A program made the translations under genes and the position numbers. This document shows positions 1-6,615 of a DNA stretch of 8,874 nucleotides, piece by piece. The stretch lies in contig CALJJF010000074.1 of the NCBI GenBank assembly GCA_937973935.1, positions 1 to 8,874 on the forward strand, given 5' to 3'. Within the stretch, counting starts at the first letter, position 1. Every line of letters begins with the position of its first letter. The stretch is from MKRK01 sp001896915 (GTDB lineage Bacteria > Bacillota > Clostridia > Oscillospirales > Acutalibacteraceae). The notes below the pieces were generated by a model. The model worked only from the letters and a program-made list of their open reading frames with translations. It ran no database searches and was not told the origin of the DNA.

Positions 1-156
1 AACGGTGGCTTCCAGTATGCAGAGCTGACTGTGGGCAATGTGACCATCAGCGCAAGCGGTAATAAACAGTTCCGATTTACCATAACCGGTAGACGAACCG
101 GCTCCCAGGGTTGGGTCAGCGCTCTTGATTATATTTCGCTGACGCCCATTGCCTGA
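1..156 (+). CDS. 3' end of a secreted or surface protein with a carbohydrate-binding-module-like C terminus (partial)
   Basis: Frame 1 is open from the window edge to a TGA at 154-156, giving 51 residues. The peptide alternates short beta-strand-like stretches with Gly/Ser/Asn turns and ends in LDYISLTPIA. A closing 'LDYI.L.P' strand after a phenylalanine-rich strand (FRFTITG) is typical of beta-sandwich carbohydrate-binding modules of the CBM6/CBM35 kind, at the C terminus of secreted glycoside hydrolases and polysaccharide lyases. That assignment is by resemblance only; the catalytic part lies outside the window. A strong terminator follows 32 bases after the stop, so this is the last gene of its transcript. 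It could equally be a non-catalytic surface adhesin. Confidence 0.6.
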   Translation, partial: NGGFQYAELTVGNVTISASGNKQFRFTITGRRTGSQGWVSALDYISLTPIA

Positions 157-188
157 TCTCGGCAGCAAAACGCAAACCATAAAAAATG

Positions 189-232
189 AAAAAACCGGTG
201 TATTGCTTTGTTGGCAACGCACCGGTTTTTTG
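189..232 (+). terminator. Intrinsic terminator after the CBM-like gene
   Basis: An 11-bp perfect stem pairs AAAAACCGGTG (190-200) with CACCGGTTTTT (220-230). An inner TTGC/GCAA pairing closes the loop, and the right arm runs into a T tract. Because the left arm starts with an A tract, it could also act on the minus strand. Confidence 0.85.
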
Positions 233-519
233 TGTTGGATGTAACGGCTGAATACATGATATCTTCATTCCCTTGACTGCAAAAACAGGTTACTATTCCT
301 TATGAATGATGAATCTTCTGACTGATTTTTTATTGTAATACCGGAATGATAGAAATTCAAAACGGCATCGATATTATAATAAGAGATAAAAAATAATCGG
401 CTCACACATTTGAAAAAACAAACCAATTTATTTTTGGAAGGATTCATTTTCTGTTGTATAAATCACCACAAATAACAAACAATACTATCACAAGCAAATT
501 TATGAAAAGGAGAAATACC
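233..519. other. Intergenic region upstream of spoVT, no gene seen
   Basis: This is an AT-rich stretch of 287 bases between the terminator and spoVT. A 60-codon open frame on the minus strand (265-447) has no ribosome binding site and no protein-like features, so I do not call it. I looked for a sigma-G promoter (GHATR, about 18 bases, CATnHTA), expected for a forespore gene, and found no convincing match. A TTGACT at 273-278 lacks a properly spaced -10 box. The spoVT promoter should lie in this region, but I cannot place it. Confidence 0.5.
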
Positions 520-1062
520 ATGAAAGCAACAGGAATAGTTAGAAGAATTGATGATCTTGGCCGTGTTGTAATTCCAAAGGAAATCCGCCGTACGATGAGA
601 ATACGCGAGGGCGACCCGCTTGAAATATATACCGACAATGATGGAGAGGTTATATTTAAGAAATATTCACCAATTGGTGAGCTGGGACCCTTTGCAACCC
701 AATATGCCGAAGCCATTGGCAAAAGCTGCTCTCTGCCGGTTCTGATCTGTGACCGTGACCACTGTGTGGCAGCAGCAGGCATTTCACGCAAGGAAGTCTT
801 TGAACGCCGTATCAGCCCCCAGGTGGAAGAAATCATGGAGCTGAGAACCAATTATGTGGCAAAAACCACGGATATGAAAAAAATTATGGCACTGGAAGGT
901 GTGGACAGACCCGCATCTGTGGTGTATCCCATCATTTCCTCCGGCGATGTAACGGGCGCAGTGATCTTGCTACAGTCGGAGTCCGGCAGCCTTGGAGATC
1001 AGTCCGATTTGAAAATTGCGCAAGTAGCAGCAAATTTTTTGAGCAAGCAAATGGAAGAATGA
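520..1062 (+). CDS. spoVT: Stage V sporulation protein T, AbrB-family transcription factor
   Basis: This encodes a 180-residue protein, matching the roughly 178 residues of Bacillus SpoVT. SpoVT is a DNA-binding regulator made in the forespore that tunes sigma-G-dependent genes and spore coat and germination properties (family knowledge). The first ~50 residues are the SpoVT/AbrB swapped-hairpin DNA-binding domain and are almost identical to Bacillus SpoVT: MKATGIVRRIDDLGRVVIPK, then EIRR and IREGDPLEIY. Residues from ~55 to the end form the GAF-like domain (VLICDRDH near the middle, VAANFLSKQMEE at the end). The ATG at 520 is preceded by AAAGGAG (506-512) at good spacing. The frame is open upstream to a TTG at 454, but those 22 residues are not in the family and have no ribosome binding site. 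It is a single-gene unit with its own terminator. Its presence suggests an endospore former. Confidence 0.96.
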   Translation: MKATGIVRRIDDLGRVVIPKEIRRTMRIREGDPLEIYTDNDGEVIFKKYSPIGELGPFATQYAEAIGKSCSLPVLICDRDHCVAAAGISRKEVFERRISPQVEEIMELRTNYVAKTTDMKKIMALEGVDRPASVVYPIISSGDVTGAVILLQSESGSLGDQSDLKIAQVAANFLSKQMEE

Positions 1063-1064
1063 AC

Positions 1065-1093
1065 AACCGCCGGCTTTGCCGGCGGTTATTTGT
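1065..1093 (+). terminator. Intrinsic terminator of spoVT
   Basis: A perfect 10-bp GC-rich stem pairs AACCGCCGGC (1065-1074) with GCCGGCGGTT (1078-1087) around a TTT loop. It starts 3 bases after the spoVT stop. The following tract (ATTTGTT) is only moderately T-rich. Confidence 0.85.
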
Positions 1094-1124
1094 TGGAGAA
1101 GTTTACATAATTTTTGTAGAGACC

Positions 1125-1153
1125 TTGACAAATGTAAGTTGCAGTTCTATACT
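1125..1153 (+). promoter_or_regulatory. Sigma-A promoter of the SulP transporter gene
   Basis: A perfect -35 box TTGACA (1125-1130) is followed by a 17-base spacer and the -10 box TATACT (1148-1153, 5 of 6 to consensus). Transcription would start near 1160, leaving a leader of about 120 bases before the TTG start at 1281. Confidence 0.85.
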
Positions 1154-1159
1154 TTGAAT

Positions 1160-1280
1160 CAAAAGAGAATGCAGGAAAAGCAGCTAATGATGACTTCAGA
1201 GTAGTTCATTGGTCGGTTGCTTAGCTAATGGGTTAAATTCGAACGCAACGGTTTCGTTGCTTCATAAAGAAGGGTCATCA
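1160..1280 (+). promoter_or_regulatory. Structured 5' leader of the SulP gene, possible riboregulator of unknown class
   Basis: The leader holds two copies of AGCTAATG (1182-1189, 1223-1230) and two of CATTGGT (1207-1213, 1279-1285). These families are complementary (CTAATG with CATTGG, one G-U pair) and alternate A-B-A-B. The second CATTGGT contains the TTG start codon. A longer pairing, AATGATGAC (1186-1194) with GTCATCATT (1274-1282), plus TTC with GAA, would bury the ribosome binding site AGAAGGG and the start. Between them, GCAACG (1245-1250) can pair with CGTTGC (1255-1260) as a tight hairpin or with GTTGC (1216-1220). The pairings are visible; a switching role is inference. It matches no riboswitch class I can name. 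Confidence 0.4.
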
Positions 1281-2909
1281 TTGGTTAAGGATTTTATTAG
1301 GGATTTAAAAGATGAGTTCAAGGGTTACAATGCAAAAACAATGAAAAAGGATCTGCTGGCGGGACTCACCGTTACTGCCGTGGCATTGCCGCTGGCATTG
1401 GCTTTCGGGGTCAGCTGCGGCGCTACCGCGGCGGCAGGGCTGATCACTGCGATTCTGGCAGGACTGATTATCGGCGCCTTTTCCGGCGGCTCGTTTCAAA
1501 TATCGGGACCGACGGGTGCAATGTCGGTTATTCTGTTGGTGCTGTTTCAAAAATACGGCATGCAAGGCGTGCTTCTGACCGGTGTGATGTCGGGTCTTGT
1601 TTTAATCATTGCGGGTGTTTTGCGTTTTGGAAAAATTGTTTCGTTCATTCCTTCCCCTGTTATGTCCGGGTTTACTTCGGGCATTGCAATCATCATTGCG
1701 CTGGGTCAGATCGATAATTTTTTGGGCATCCATAGCGCAAACAGCCATTCTGCTATCGTTAAGCTCGTCGGGTATTTCACAAACAGCATTCACCCGAACT
1801 GGCAAGCGGTTATATTGGGTCTAATCGTAATCGCTGCTATGATATTGTGGCCGAAAAAGCTGTCAAAGATCATTCCCTCTTCCTTGGCGGCCATTATTCT
1901 GGCACTGCTGGTGAGTGTAGTATTTCAGCTTGACACCAGAACGATCGGACAAATTCCTCAGACACTGCTGCCCGGGGACAGGCTGTTCTTGGACAGCATA
2001 AAGCTTTCGCAAATCGACGATATGATCGTACCGGCTCTGAGCATTGCGGCGCTGGGCATGATAGAAAGTCTTCTTTGCGGTACGGTGGGCGGCAAAATGA
2101 GCGGCAAACGGTTCAATCCAAACCGGGAATTGGTTGCCCAGGGAATCGGAAACGCAATCATTCCGTTTTTTGGCGGTGTGCCGGCTACGGCTGCCATTGC
2201 CCGTTCCAGTGTCGGGATAAAATCCGGTGGCGTAACCAGAATGGTGGGAATCGTGCATTCTGCAGGGCTTCTGATTTCCATGTTTCTGTTGGCGCCGGTC
2301 ATGTCAAAGATCCCGTTGTCCGCACTGGCAGGGGTCTTGATGGTAACGGCGTTCCGTATGAACGAATGGGATAAAATCAAATACATATTCGGCAAACGAT
2401 TAAAATGGGGAATTTTAAAATATACCATCACCATGGCGGCGACAGTAATGCTGGATTTGACCCAGGCGATCGTCATCGGTGTGGTCTTATCTGTGTTCAT
2501 GTTTTTGTTAAAAATCTCGGAGATAGAAATCGGGATGGAAGCTGTGAAGCCCGACAAGCTGCCCGGATATAAGGGCAATCCGGAGGACAGGGATGTGCGG
2601 GTCTGTTATATTACCGGTCCCATCTTTTTTCCGACGGTGGATAAACTGCTTGCCATGCTCTCGGAGAGTGGCAAGCCGGATGTGTTGATTTTATCCATGC
2701 GGGGCGTGCCCCTGATTGATCTGACGGGCGTAGAAGCCCTCAGCGACTATCATAGGCAGATGATGACGGAAAATCGCAGGCTTTTCTTGAGCGGCTTGCA
2801 GCCCAATGTGAACAGGCTTTTAAAAAAAAGCGGGTTTACCGAGGAACTGGGAACGGACAAGATTTTCTGGAGTGCCGACAAGGCCATTGTTTCCGCTTAC
2901 GAAATCTAA
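1281..2909 (+). CDS. SulP/SLC26-family anion transporter with C-terminal STAS domain
   Basis: A 542-residue inner-membrane protein of the SulP family, which moves sulfate, bicarbonate, dicarboxylates or related anions. The substrate cannot be read from the sequence. Residues ~20-415 form the multi-helix transport core. It begins DLLAGLTVTAVALPLALAFG, and QISGPTGAMSV (about 73-83) is the family's helix-3 half-site. The helix-10 region follows as NRELVAQGIGN (about 281-291) and GGVPATAAIARS (about 298-309). Residues ~438-540 are a cytoplasmic STAS domain with the characteristic DLTG loop (480-483), usually regulatory. I chose the TTG at 1281 because AGAAGGG (1268-1274) lies six bases upstream. 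The frame opens at a TTG at 1209, but its 24 extra residues lack a good ribosome binding site and are unlike family N termini. It forms a single-gene unit with its own promoter and a very strong terminator. A Met-Lys start at 1341 would cut into the conserved N terminus. Confidence 0.93.
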   Translation: MVKDFIRDLKDEFKGYNAKTMKKDLLAGLTVTAVALPLALAFGVSCGATAAAGLITAILAGLIIGAFSGGSFQISGPTGAMSVILLVLFQKYGMQGVLLTGVMSGLVLIIAGVLRFGKIVSFIPSPVMSGFTSGIAIIIALGQIDNFLGIHSANSHSAIVKLVGYFTNSIHPNWQAVILGLIVIAAMILWPKKLSKIIPSSLAAIILALLVSVVFQLDTRTIGQIPQTLLPGDRLFLDSIKLSQIDDMIVPALSIAALGMIESLLCGTVGGKMSGKRFNPNRELVAQGIGNAIIPFFGGVPATAAIARSSVGIKSGGVTRMVGIVHSAGLLISMFLLAPVMSKIPLSALAGVLMVTAFRMNEWDKIKYIFGKRLKWGILKYTITMAATVMLDLTQAIVIGVVLSVFMFLLKISEIEIGMEAVKPDKLPGYKGNPEDRDVRVCYITGPIFFPTVDKLLAMLSESGKPDVLILSMRGVPLIDLTGVEALSDYHRQMMTENRRLFLSGLQPNVNRLLKKSGFTEELGTDKIFWSADKAIVSAYEI

Positions 2910-2950
2910 AGGAAAAGGGTGCAGGCTGGATGCCTGCACCCTTTTCCTTT
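2908..2950 (+). terminator. Strong intrinsic terminator of the SulP gene
   Basis: A perfect 19-bp stem (2908-2926 with 2932-2950) has a five-base loop and overlaps the last two bases of the stop codon. The right arm ends in the pyrimidine run CCCTTTTCCTTT. The symmetric A- and T-rich arms could also work on the minus strand. Confidence 0.93.
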
Positions 2951-2979
2951 TGGTCTGCAAAAACAAATGATTTCTTTGA

Positions 2980-3008
2980 TTGACTATTTTATCATTTCCA
3001 TTTATAAT
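2980..3008 (+). promoter_or_regulatory. Sigma-A promoter of the broken membrane protein gene
   Basis: TTGACT (2980-2985), a 17-base spacer and a perfect TATAAT (3003-3008). The predicted start near 3015 leaves a 25-base leader before the ATG at 3040. A consensus promoter in front of a broken gene suggests the damage is recent, or is an assembly error. Confidence 0.85.
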
Positions 3009-3039
3009 TTAGGAAATATTCACTTAGAGGATTTTTTAA

Positions 3040-4705
3040 ATGGATTTGAAAAAAACAAGAAAACAATCGATCGTTTTGGTGTCGCTGCTGGTTTTTTTGT
3101 CCGCCGTCTTTTTCGTCAGGAGCTTTTATGGATTTGACTGGACGGACGAAAGCTATTACAGCGCATTGACCAACCGGTTTCTGAACGGCGACAGAATGTT
3201 TGTTGACGCATGGGAAATCCATCAGCTGGGTGCGTTGATTACGCTTCCTTTTATAGCGGTATACAAATGGTTCCATCACGGCAGTGCCGACGGTGTGATT
3301 TTGTTTATGAGAATGGTATATGGAATCGGTCAGCTTTTGTCGGGATTTTATCTGTTTCGGGTGGTGGGCAAACGGCATACGCCGGCCACCGGATTTGCCT
3401 GCGGGGCAGTATGGATCTGTTTTACCCCCTTTTGTATCAGCTCCTACAGCTATAACACACAATCCTTGTTGTTTCTTCTTCTTTCGGCTTTGCTTCTGTT
3501 ATGCACTGGCGGTGCTATCGTATCCCTTTGCTGTTTTTTCGCTGCCTGTTTTTGCTGTGTATTTTATCCGGCAATTCCGAAGGAAAAAAAAGGAGAGCAG
3601 CAAGCAATACAATTTTCTTTTTTGGAGCGGCGGCGGAATGCTTGTGGTTCTGTTGTTTGTGCTGTTTGTGGTTCTTAATTCTTCAATTTCTTCCTTGTTT
3701 GCGAATCTCGGCAACATCCTGTCTGAACCGAGCCATGAACCGGTGGGTCTCCTCGCTTTGCTGCTGGACTATAAAACAAGACTGATTACGCTTTTCGGGA
3801 AATTGATGTATGGTTTTATGCTGGTGACTCTTTTGTCAGTATGGTACTCATTTCTAAAAAGCGGTGTGTTCAAAAAGAGAATAAAAATACTTCTGTCCGG
3901 ATTGTGCCTCGCTTTGTTTTTATTCGGGATATATCGGGTTTTGGATAGCGAACAGCTGGCAGCTACACTTATCAACTATCTTCCGGTTCCCATCGTGCTT
4001 TTGTCGCCGGCCTTGTTTTTTCTCAATGACAGAAAACCTTCGTGGTCAATGTATTTGTTTTTTATGGGGATTCTCCAATGTGCGGCTGTGCAGCTGGGAA
4101 CAAACAACGGGTTCCATGGCTCTTCCTATGCGTTGATTTTATCAGGAATTGCGGCGCTGATATATATCGGGTCTATGGAATTTCCCTTTGCCCGAAGTAA
4201 GGGGGCAAAGGGCACAAAAACGGCGGCGGTGCTTTTTTTGTGTATCACAATGGGGTTCAGTATGGGGTATGCGAGGATGGCTTATGTATACCGGGATGAG
4301 CCGCTGTATTTTCTCACAAGCAAACTGCAAACAGGACCTGCCAAGGGAATTTACACGACAGAACAGTCCGAAGAAAAATACAGACAAGTGACAGAGGCCA
4401 TCAAACAGTACGCACCCGAACAGGGAAACGTGGTATTTTCTACCGCTTTGCCCTTTGGGTATTTATGCACAAACGCCCATGCAGCGACACCGTATACGTG
4501 TATAACACTGTTGGGAACAGACAAAATTACAAAATATTATCATGGAAACCCGGAGAGAAGACCGGATTTTATCTTTTTCGTAAATAAGGCGTATGGATTT
4601 CATAATGGAAAGGATATCCTCAGCGATTCCATGGCGGATTTTATCCATAAGGGAAATTTTAAACGAATTGATCTGCCCTGCGGAACAATTTATACAAAAC
4701 AATAA
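3040..4705 (+). pseudogene. Polytopic membrane protein, GT-C glycosyltransferase-like, broken by a frameshift
   Basis: Two overlapping frames together make one membrane protein of about 550 residues. The first runs from the ATG at 3040 (ribosome binding site TAGAGGA, 3025-3031), with a transmembrane helix at residues ~10-27. A first extracellular loop carries DWTDESYY (residues ~33-40), like the acidic DxxE/DxD motif of GT-C enzymes that use lipid-linked sugars. Its hydrophobic helices continue to about 3500; after that the frame turns cysteine-rich and stops at 3676-3678. The second frame, +1 relative, becomes convincing at ALAVLSYPFAVF (about 3504 on) and continues through several helices and a soluble C-terminal domain to a TAA at 4703-4705. 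Homologous architectures normally have a loop between the two helices that meet here, so a small deletion of length not divisible by three is likely. Sugar and acceptor cannot be inferred. Sequencing or assembly error is the alternative. Confidence 0.75.
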
Positions 4706-4731
4706 AGGAGCTTCCTCGAAGCTCCTTTATT
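4701..4731. terminator. Bidirectional terminator between convergent genes
   Basis: A perfect 13-bp stem, AATAAAGGAGCTT (4701-4713) with AAGCTCCTTTATT (4719-4731), and a five-base loop. It overlaps the stop codon of the plus-strand gene and sits five bases beyond the stop of the minus-strand oxidoreductase, so it can serve both. Confidence 0.85.
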
Positions 4732-4735
4732 CATG

Positions 4736-6079
4736 TTATAAAATCGAACCGCCGTCCTTGAGCGTCCTTCGCAGCAACAAAGACGGCACTTCGGAGATGC
4801 TGCAGTTTTGCTGCAAGGCAAGACAGGCGGCAACACCGGCGGCTTCGCCCATTTGGTTTGTGTTGACCATGACCCTGACAGCACCGAAGGCACCTTCTTC
4901 CGTGTCGACCATTCTGCCGGCGGTCACCAGATTGGAATAGCTTGTTACCGGCAAAAGAGAGGAAAAGGGGACTTGATAGAAGGTAGGATAAGGGCCGTCA
5001 TCGATTCTCCAGCGGCTATATTCATCGGGATAACCCACACGGTGATACACCTCTGTGCCGTCCAGATACTGAAACACGATGCCGGGACGGTCCGCCTGAT
5101 GAATATCCACACGGTAAGCGCCGTTGGCAATTGCATCGGGAAACCGCTTACCGTACAGCACATCCTCATTGGTCAGCCTGTATTTACTTGTAATATGAAG
5201 GGTTTCCCTGATGCCCAGATAGGACTGCAGTCCTGCCAGCCTGATGTCGGCTTTGCCGGCGGCGTATTTTCTCACAATGTCCATCACAGCACGGATTTGC
5301 CGTCTGCCTTCCATTTCGGCATAAGTCAAATCGTCACCCTTTGAGCAATCCACATGAAACACATGGGTTTCCGCGTGGAAGCTGAGAGGCGGCATGCCGG
5401 GAATATGACAGCGCCAGCCCCAATCCTCGGGCAGATTGAATTCCTTGTGGTGGCGATAGATCAGCTCCGGCAGATCGAGACCGTTTGTCCCGTTGACTCC
5501 ATAAAATTTTGCACAGGGCGACGGCGGCTGGAGGATGCTGCTTTGATACATGGGGACATCAAGCCGTCGGCACAAATCCGCGTCACCGGTGGCATCGATA
5601 AAATAGGATGCCAAAACCGCACTGCGCCCGGATTTGTTCTCCACAATAACCCCTTTCAGCTTGCCGTCCTCTGTAAAGGGCTCACAAAAGGCGGTGTGCA
5701 AAAACGCTTTGATGTTATTTTCGGAAATAAGCTCGTCCAGCTCGATTTTCAATTCCTCGGTGTTCAGGACAAACCCCCTGCTCGGATTGTGTTCTACCGT
5801 TTCAACCGCATTTCGTTTTGCAAGCCGGTCGACTGTTTCAGCGGTAAGACCTCCTATGATCTGCGTTTGATATTCACTGTCCATCAGACTGTGCCAGATT
5901 CCCACCATGCCGGAGGTTGCCACACCTCCGAATGCATTTTGCTTTTCGATGATGGCCACCCTTGCACCCAGCCTTGCCGCCCTCACAGCGGCAAACACAC
6001 CGGTACAGCTGCCGCCCAATACGCAGATATCCGCGGTATAAGCCACAGGAAGCTCCTTGGCAGGAATATGAATTGTCAT
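4736..6079 (-). CDS. FAD-dependent oxidoreductase (FAD_oxidored family)
   Basis: A 447-residue predicted cytoplasmic flavoprotein. The N terminus is a Rossmann FAD-binding fold: beta strand DICVLGG, then GGSCTG (residues 22-27) as the dinucleotide loop, and E45 in VAIIEKQ at the end of strand two, where FAD-binding enzymes bind the ribose. GGVATSG (51-57) and FIDATGDADLC (160-170) are the next conserved FAD-contact segments. The C-terminal NLVTAGRMVDTEEGAFGAVR and NTNQMGEAAGVAACLA segments close the flavin site. This pattern matches the PF12831-type oxidoreductases, often found near carbohydrate-use genes; substrates are mostly unknown. I chose the ATG at 6079 (AAAAGGA about 11 bases upstream). 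The frame extends to a GTG at 6109 with no ribosome binding site. It stands alone on the minus strand, so context gives no substrate clue. Confidence 0.9.
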   Translation of the reverse strand: MTIHIPAKELPVAYTADICVLGGSCTGVFAAVRAARLGARVAIIEKQNAFGGVATSGMVGIWHSLMDSEYQTQIIGGLTAETVDRLAKRNAVETVEHNPSRGFVLNTEELKIELDELISENNIKAFLHTAFCEPFTEDGKLKGVIVENKSGRSAVLASYFIDATGDADLCRRLDVPMYQSSILQPPSPCAKFYGVNGTNGLDLPELIYRHHKEFNLPEDWGWRCHIPGMPPLSFHAETHVFHVDCSKGDDLTYAEMEGRRQIRAVMDIVRKYAAGKADIRLAGLQSYLGIRETLHITSKYRLTNEDVLYGKRFPDAIANGAYRVDIHQADRPGIVFQYLDGTEVYHRVGYPDEYSRWRIDDGPYPTFYQVPFSSLLPVTSYSNLVTAGRMVDTEEGAFGAVRVMVNTNQMGEAAGVAACLALQQNCSISEVPSLLLRRTLKDGGSIL

Positions 6080-6389
6080 AATACAGCCCGTCCTTTTCTG
6101 TAAATTCACTATTATTCTATCATATTTGACAGAGAAATTACATAGAAAATATGAAATAAAATACGACGGAATTGCAGGAATCTGTCTTGACCGTCGATCG
6201 TCGTTTCTGTCTGAAGTAATGGAGACTGAGCTTATATATCAAAACCAGCTGAAAATCATAAGAATCGTAGGTGGTAGGCAGTCGATAGATATCTTGCCGG
6301 ATAAATGGAATGTTCATTTCGCTTGGCTCATAATATGTAGATGTAAACGTCCCCGAGGCTTGGGATCATTGTTTTGTTCTAAATAGTGC
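6080..6389. other. Gene-poor gap between divergent genes
   Basis: This 310-base stretch separates the oxidoreductase (minus) from the TerC unit (plus). A plus-strand frame of 86 codons (6126-6386, TTG start) has no ribosome binding site and odd composition. A minus-strand frame is open from 6365 to a TAA at 6138-6140. It reads more like protein (for example EPSEMNIPFIRQDIYRLP) but has no start signal. It may be a decayed fragment or chance. The oxidoreductase promoter must lie here; TATGAT- and TAGAAT-like -10 boxes on the minus strand lack a good -35. Confidence 0.4.
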
Positions 6390-6418
6390 TTTACATTATT
6401 TGATTTATATAATATAAT
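6390..6418 (+). promoter_or_regulatory. Sigma-A promoter of the riboswitch-TerC unit
   Basis: TTTACA (6390-6395), a 17-base spacer and a perfect TATAAT (6413-6418). The predicted start near 6425 falls at the 5' edge of the riboswitch aptamer, as expected. Confidence 0.87.
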
Positions 6419-6426
6419 AGCAGTTA

Positions 6427-6514
6427 TTAAGAGGGAGTAATGGTCTGTTTCAACAGAGGTTTAATCGTCAGTACGGCTATCCGCCCGGTTAATTCCATAA
6501 TTCATGAGACTCTG
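6427..6514 (+). ncRNA. yybP-ykoY manganese riboswitch aptamer
   Basis: The conserved parts of this class appear in order: AGAGGGAGTA (6430-6439) forming the 5' side of P1 and the first metal-site loop, a small P2 hairpin (TCTGT/ACAGA, 6444-6457), the second conserved loop CGTCAGTACGG (6466-6476), and GAGACTCT (6506-6513), whose CTCT closes P1 with AGAG. The class binds Mn2+ at the docked loops and turns on Mn2+-handling genes (established). Here it sits between a consensus promoter and a TerC/Alx gene, one of its classic targets. I identified it from motif order; exact pairings of the middle helices were not computed. Confidence 0.85.
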
Positions 6515-6595
6515 CTGCAGAAGCCTTTTTCATCGTCAATTACGGTCTGTGTGACCGCTGAAGATTGACGGTTAAGGGATTTCTGCAGATTTTTA
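6515..6595 (+). terminator. Riboswitch expression-platform hairpin, probable terminator
   Basis: A long imperfect hairpin follows the aptamer directly. CTGCAGAA (6515-6522) pairs with TTCTGCAG (6581-6588), CGTCAAT (6534-6540) with ATTGACG (6564-6570), and CGGTC (6543-6547) with GACCG (6552-6556). A short T run (6590-6594) follows the base, so it may terminate transcription before the TerC gene. The left arm begins next to the 3' strand of P1, so formation could depend on the aptamer state. A translational mechanism is also possible. Confidence 0.6.
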
Positions 6596-6615
6596 TGCAT
6601 TGGAGTTAAGAGAAT

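Noticed and set aside
454..519. Longer spoVT start at TTG 454
   Set aside because: The 22 extra residues are absent from SpoVT proteins, and the strong AAAGGAG site precedes the ATG at 520.
1209..1280. N-terminal extension of the SulP protein from TTG 1209
   Set aside because: No good ribosome binding site and not family-like. The stretch looks like a structured leader; TTG 1281 has AGAAGGG at ideal spacing.
1863..2578. Minus-strand frames inside the SulP gene
   Set aside because: The plus strand encodes conserved SulP motifs throughout, and the minus frames have no family features.
2919..3137. Short plus-strand frame overlapping the SulP terminator
   Set aside because: It starts inside the terminator stem, spans the next promoter and overlaps the start of the membrane protein gene in another frame.
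3580..3592. The A8 run as the frameshift site of the broken membrane protein
   Set aside because: The +1 frame is already convincing upstream of it (from about 3504), so the shift must be earlier.
4808..6103. Long plus-strand frames opposite the FAD oxidoreductase
   Set aside because: They are antisense shadows. The minus frame has clear FAD motifs; the plus frames have no recognisable domain or ribosome binding site.
6126..6386. Plus-strand 86-codon frame before the riboswitch
   Set aside because: TTG start without a ribosome binding site, no homology recognised, odd composition; the frame ends just before the TerC promoter.
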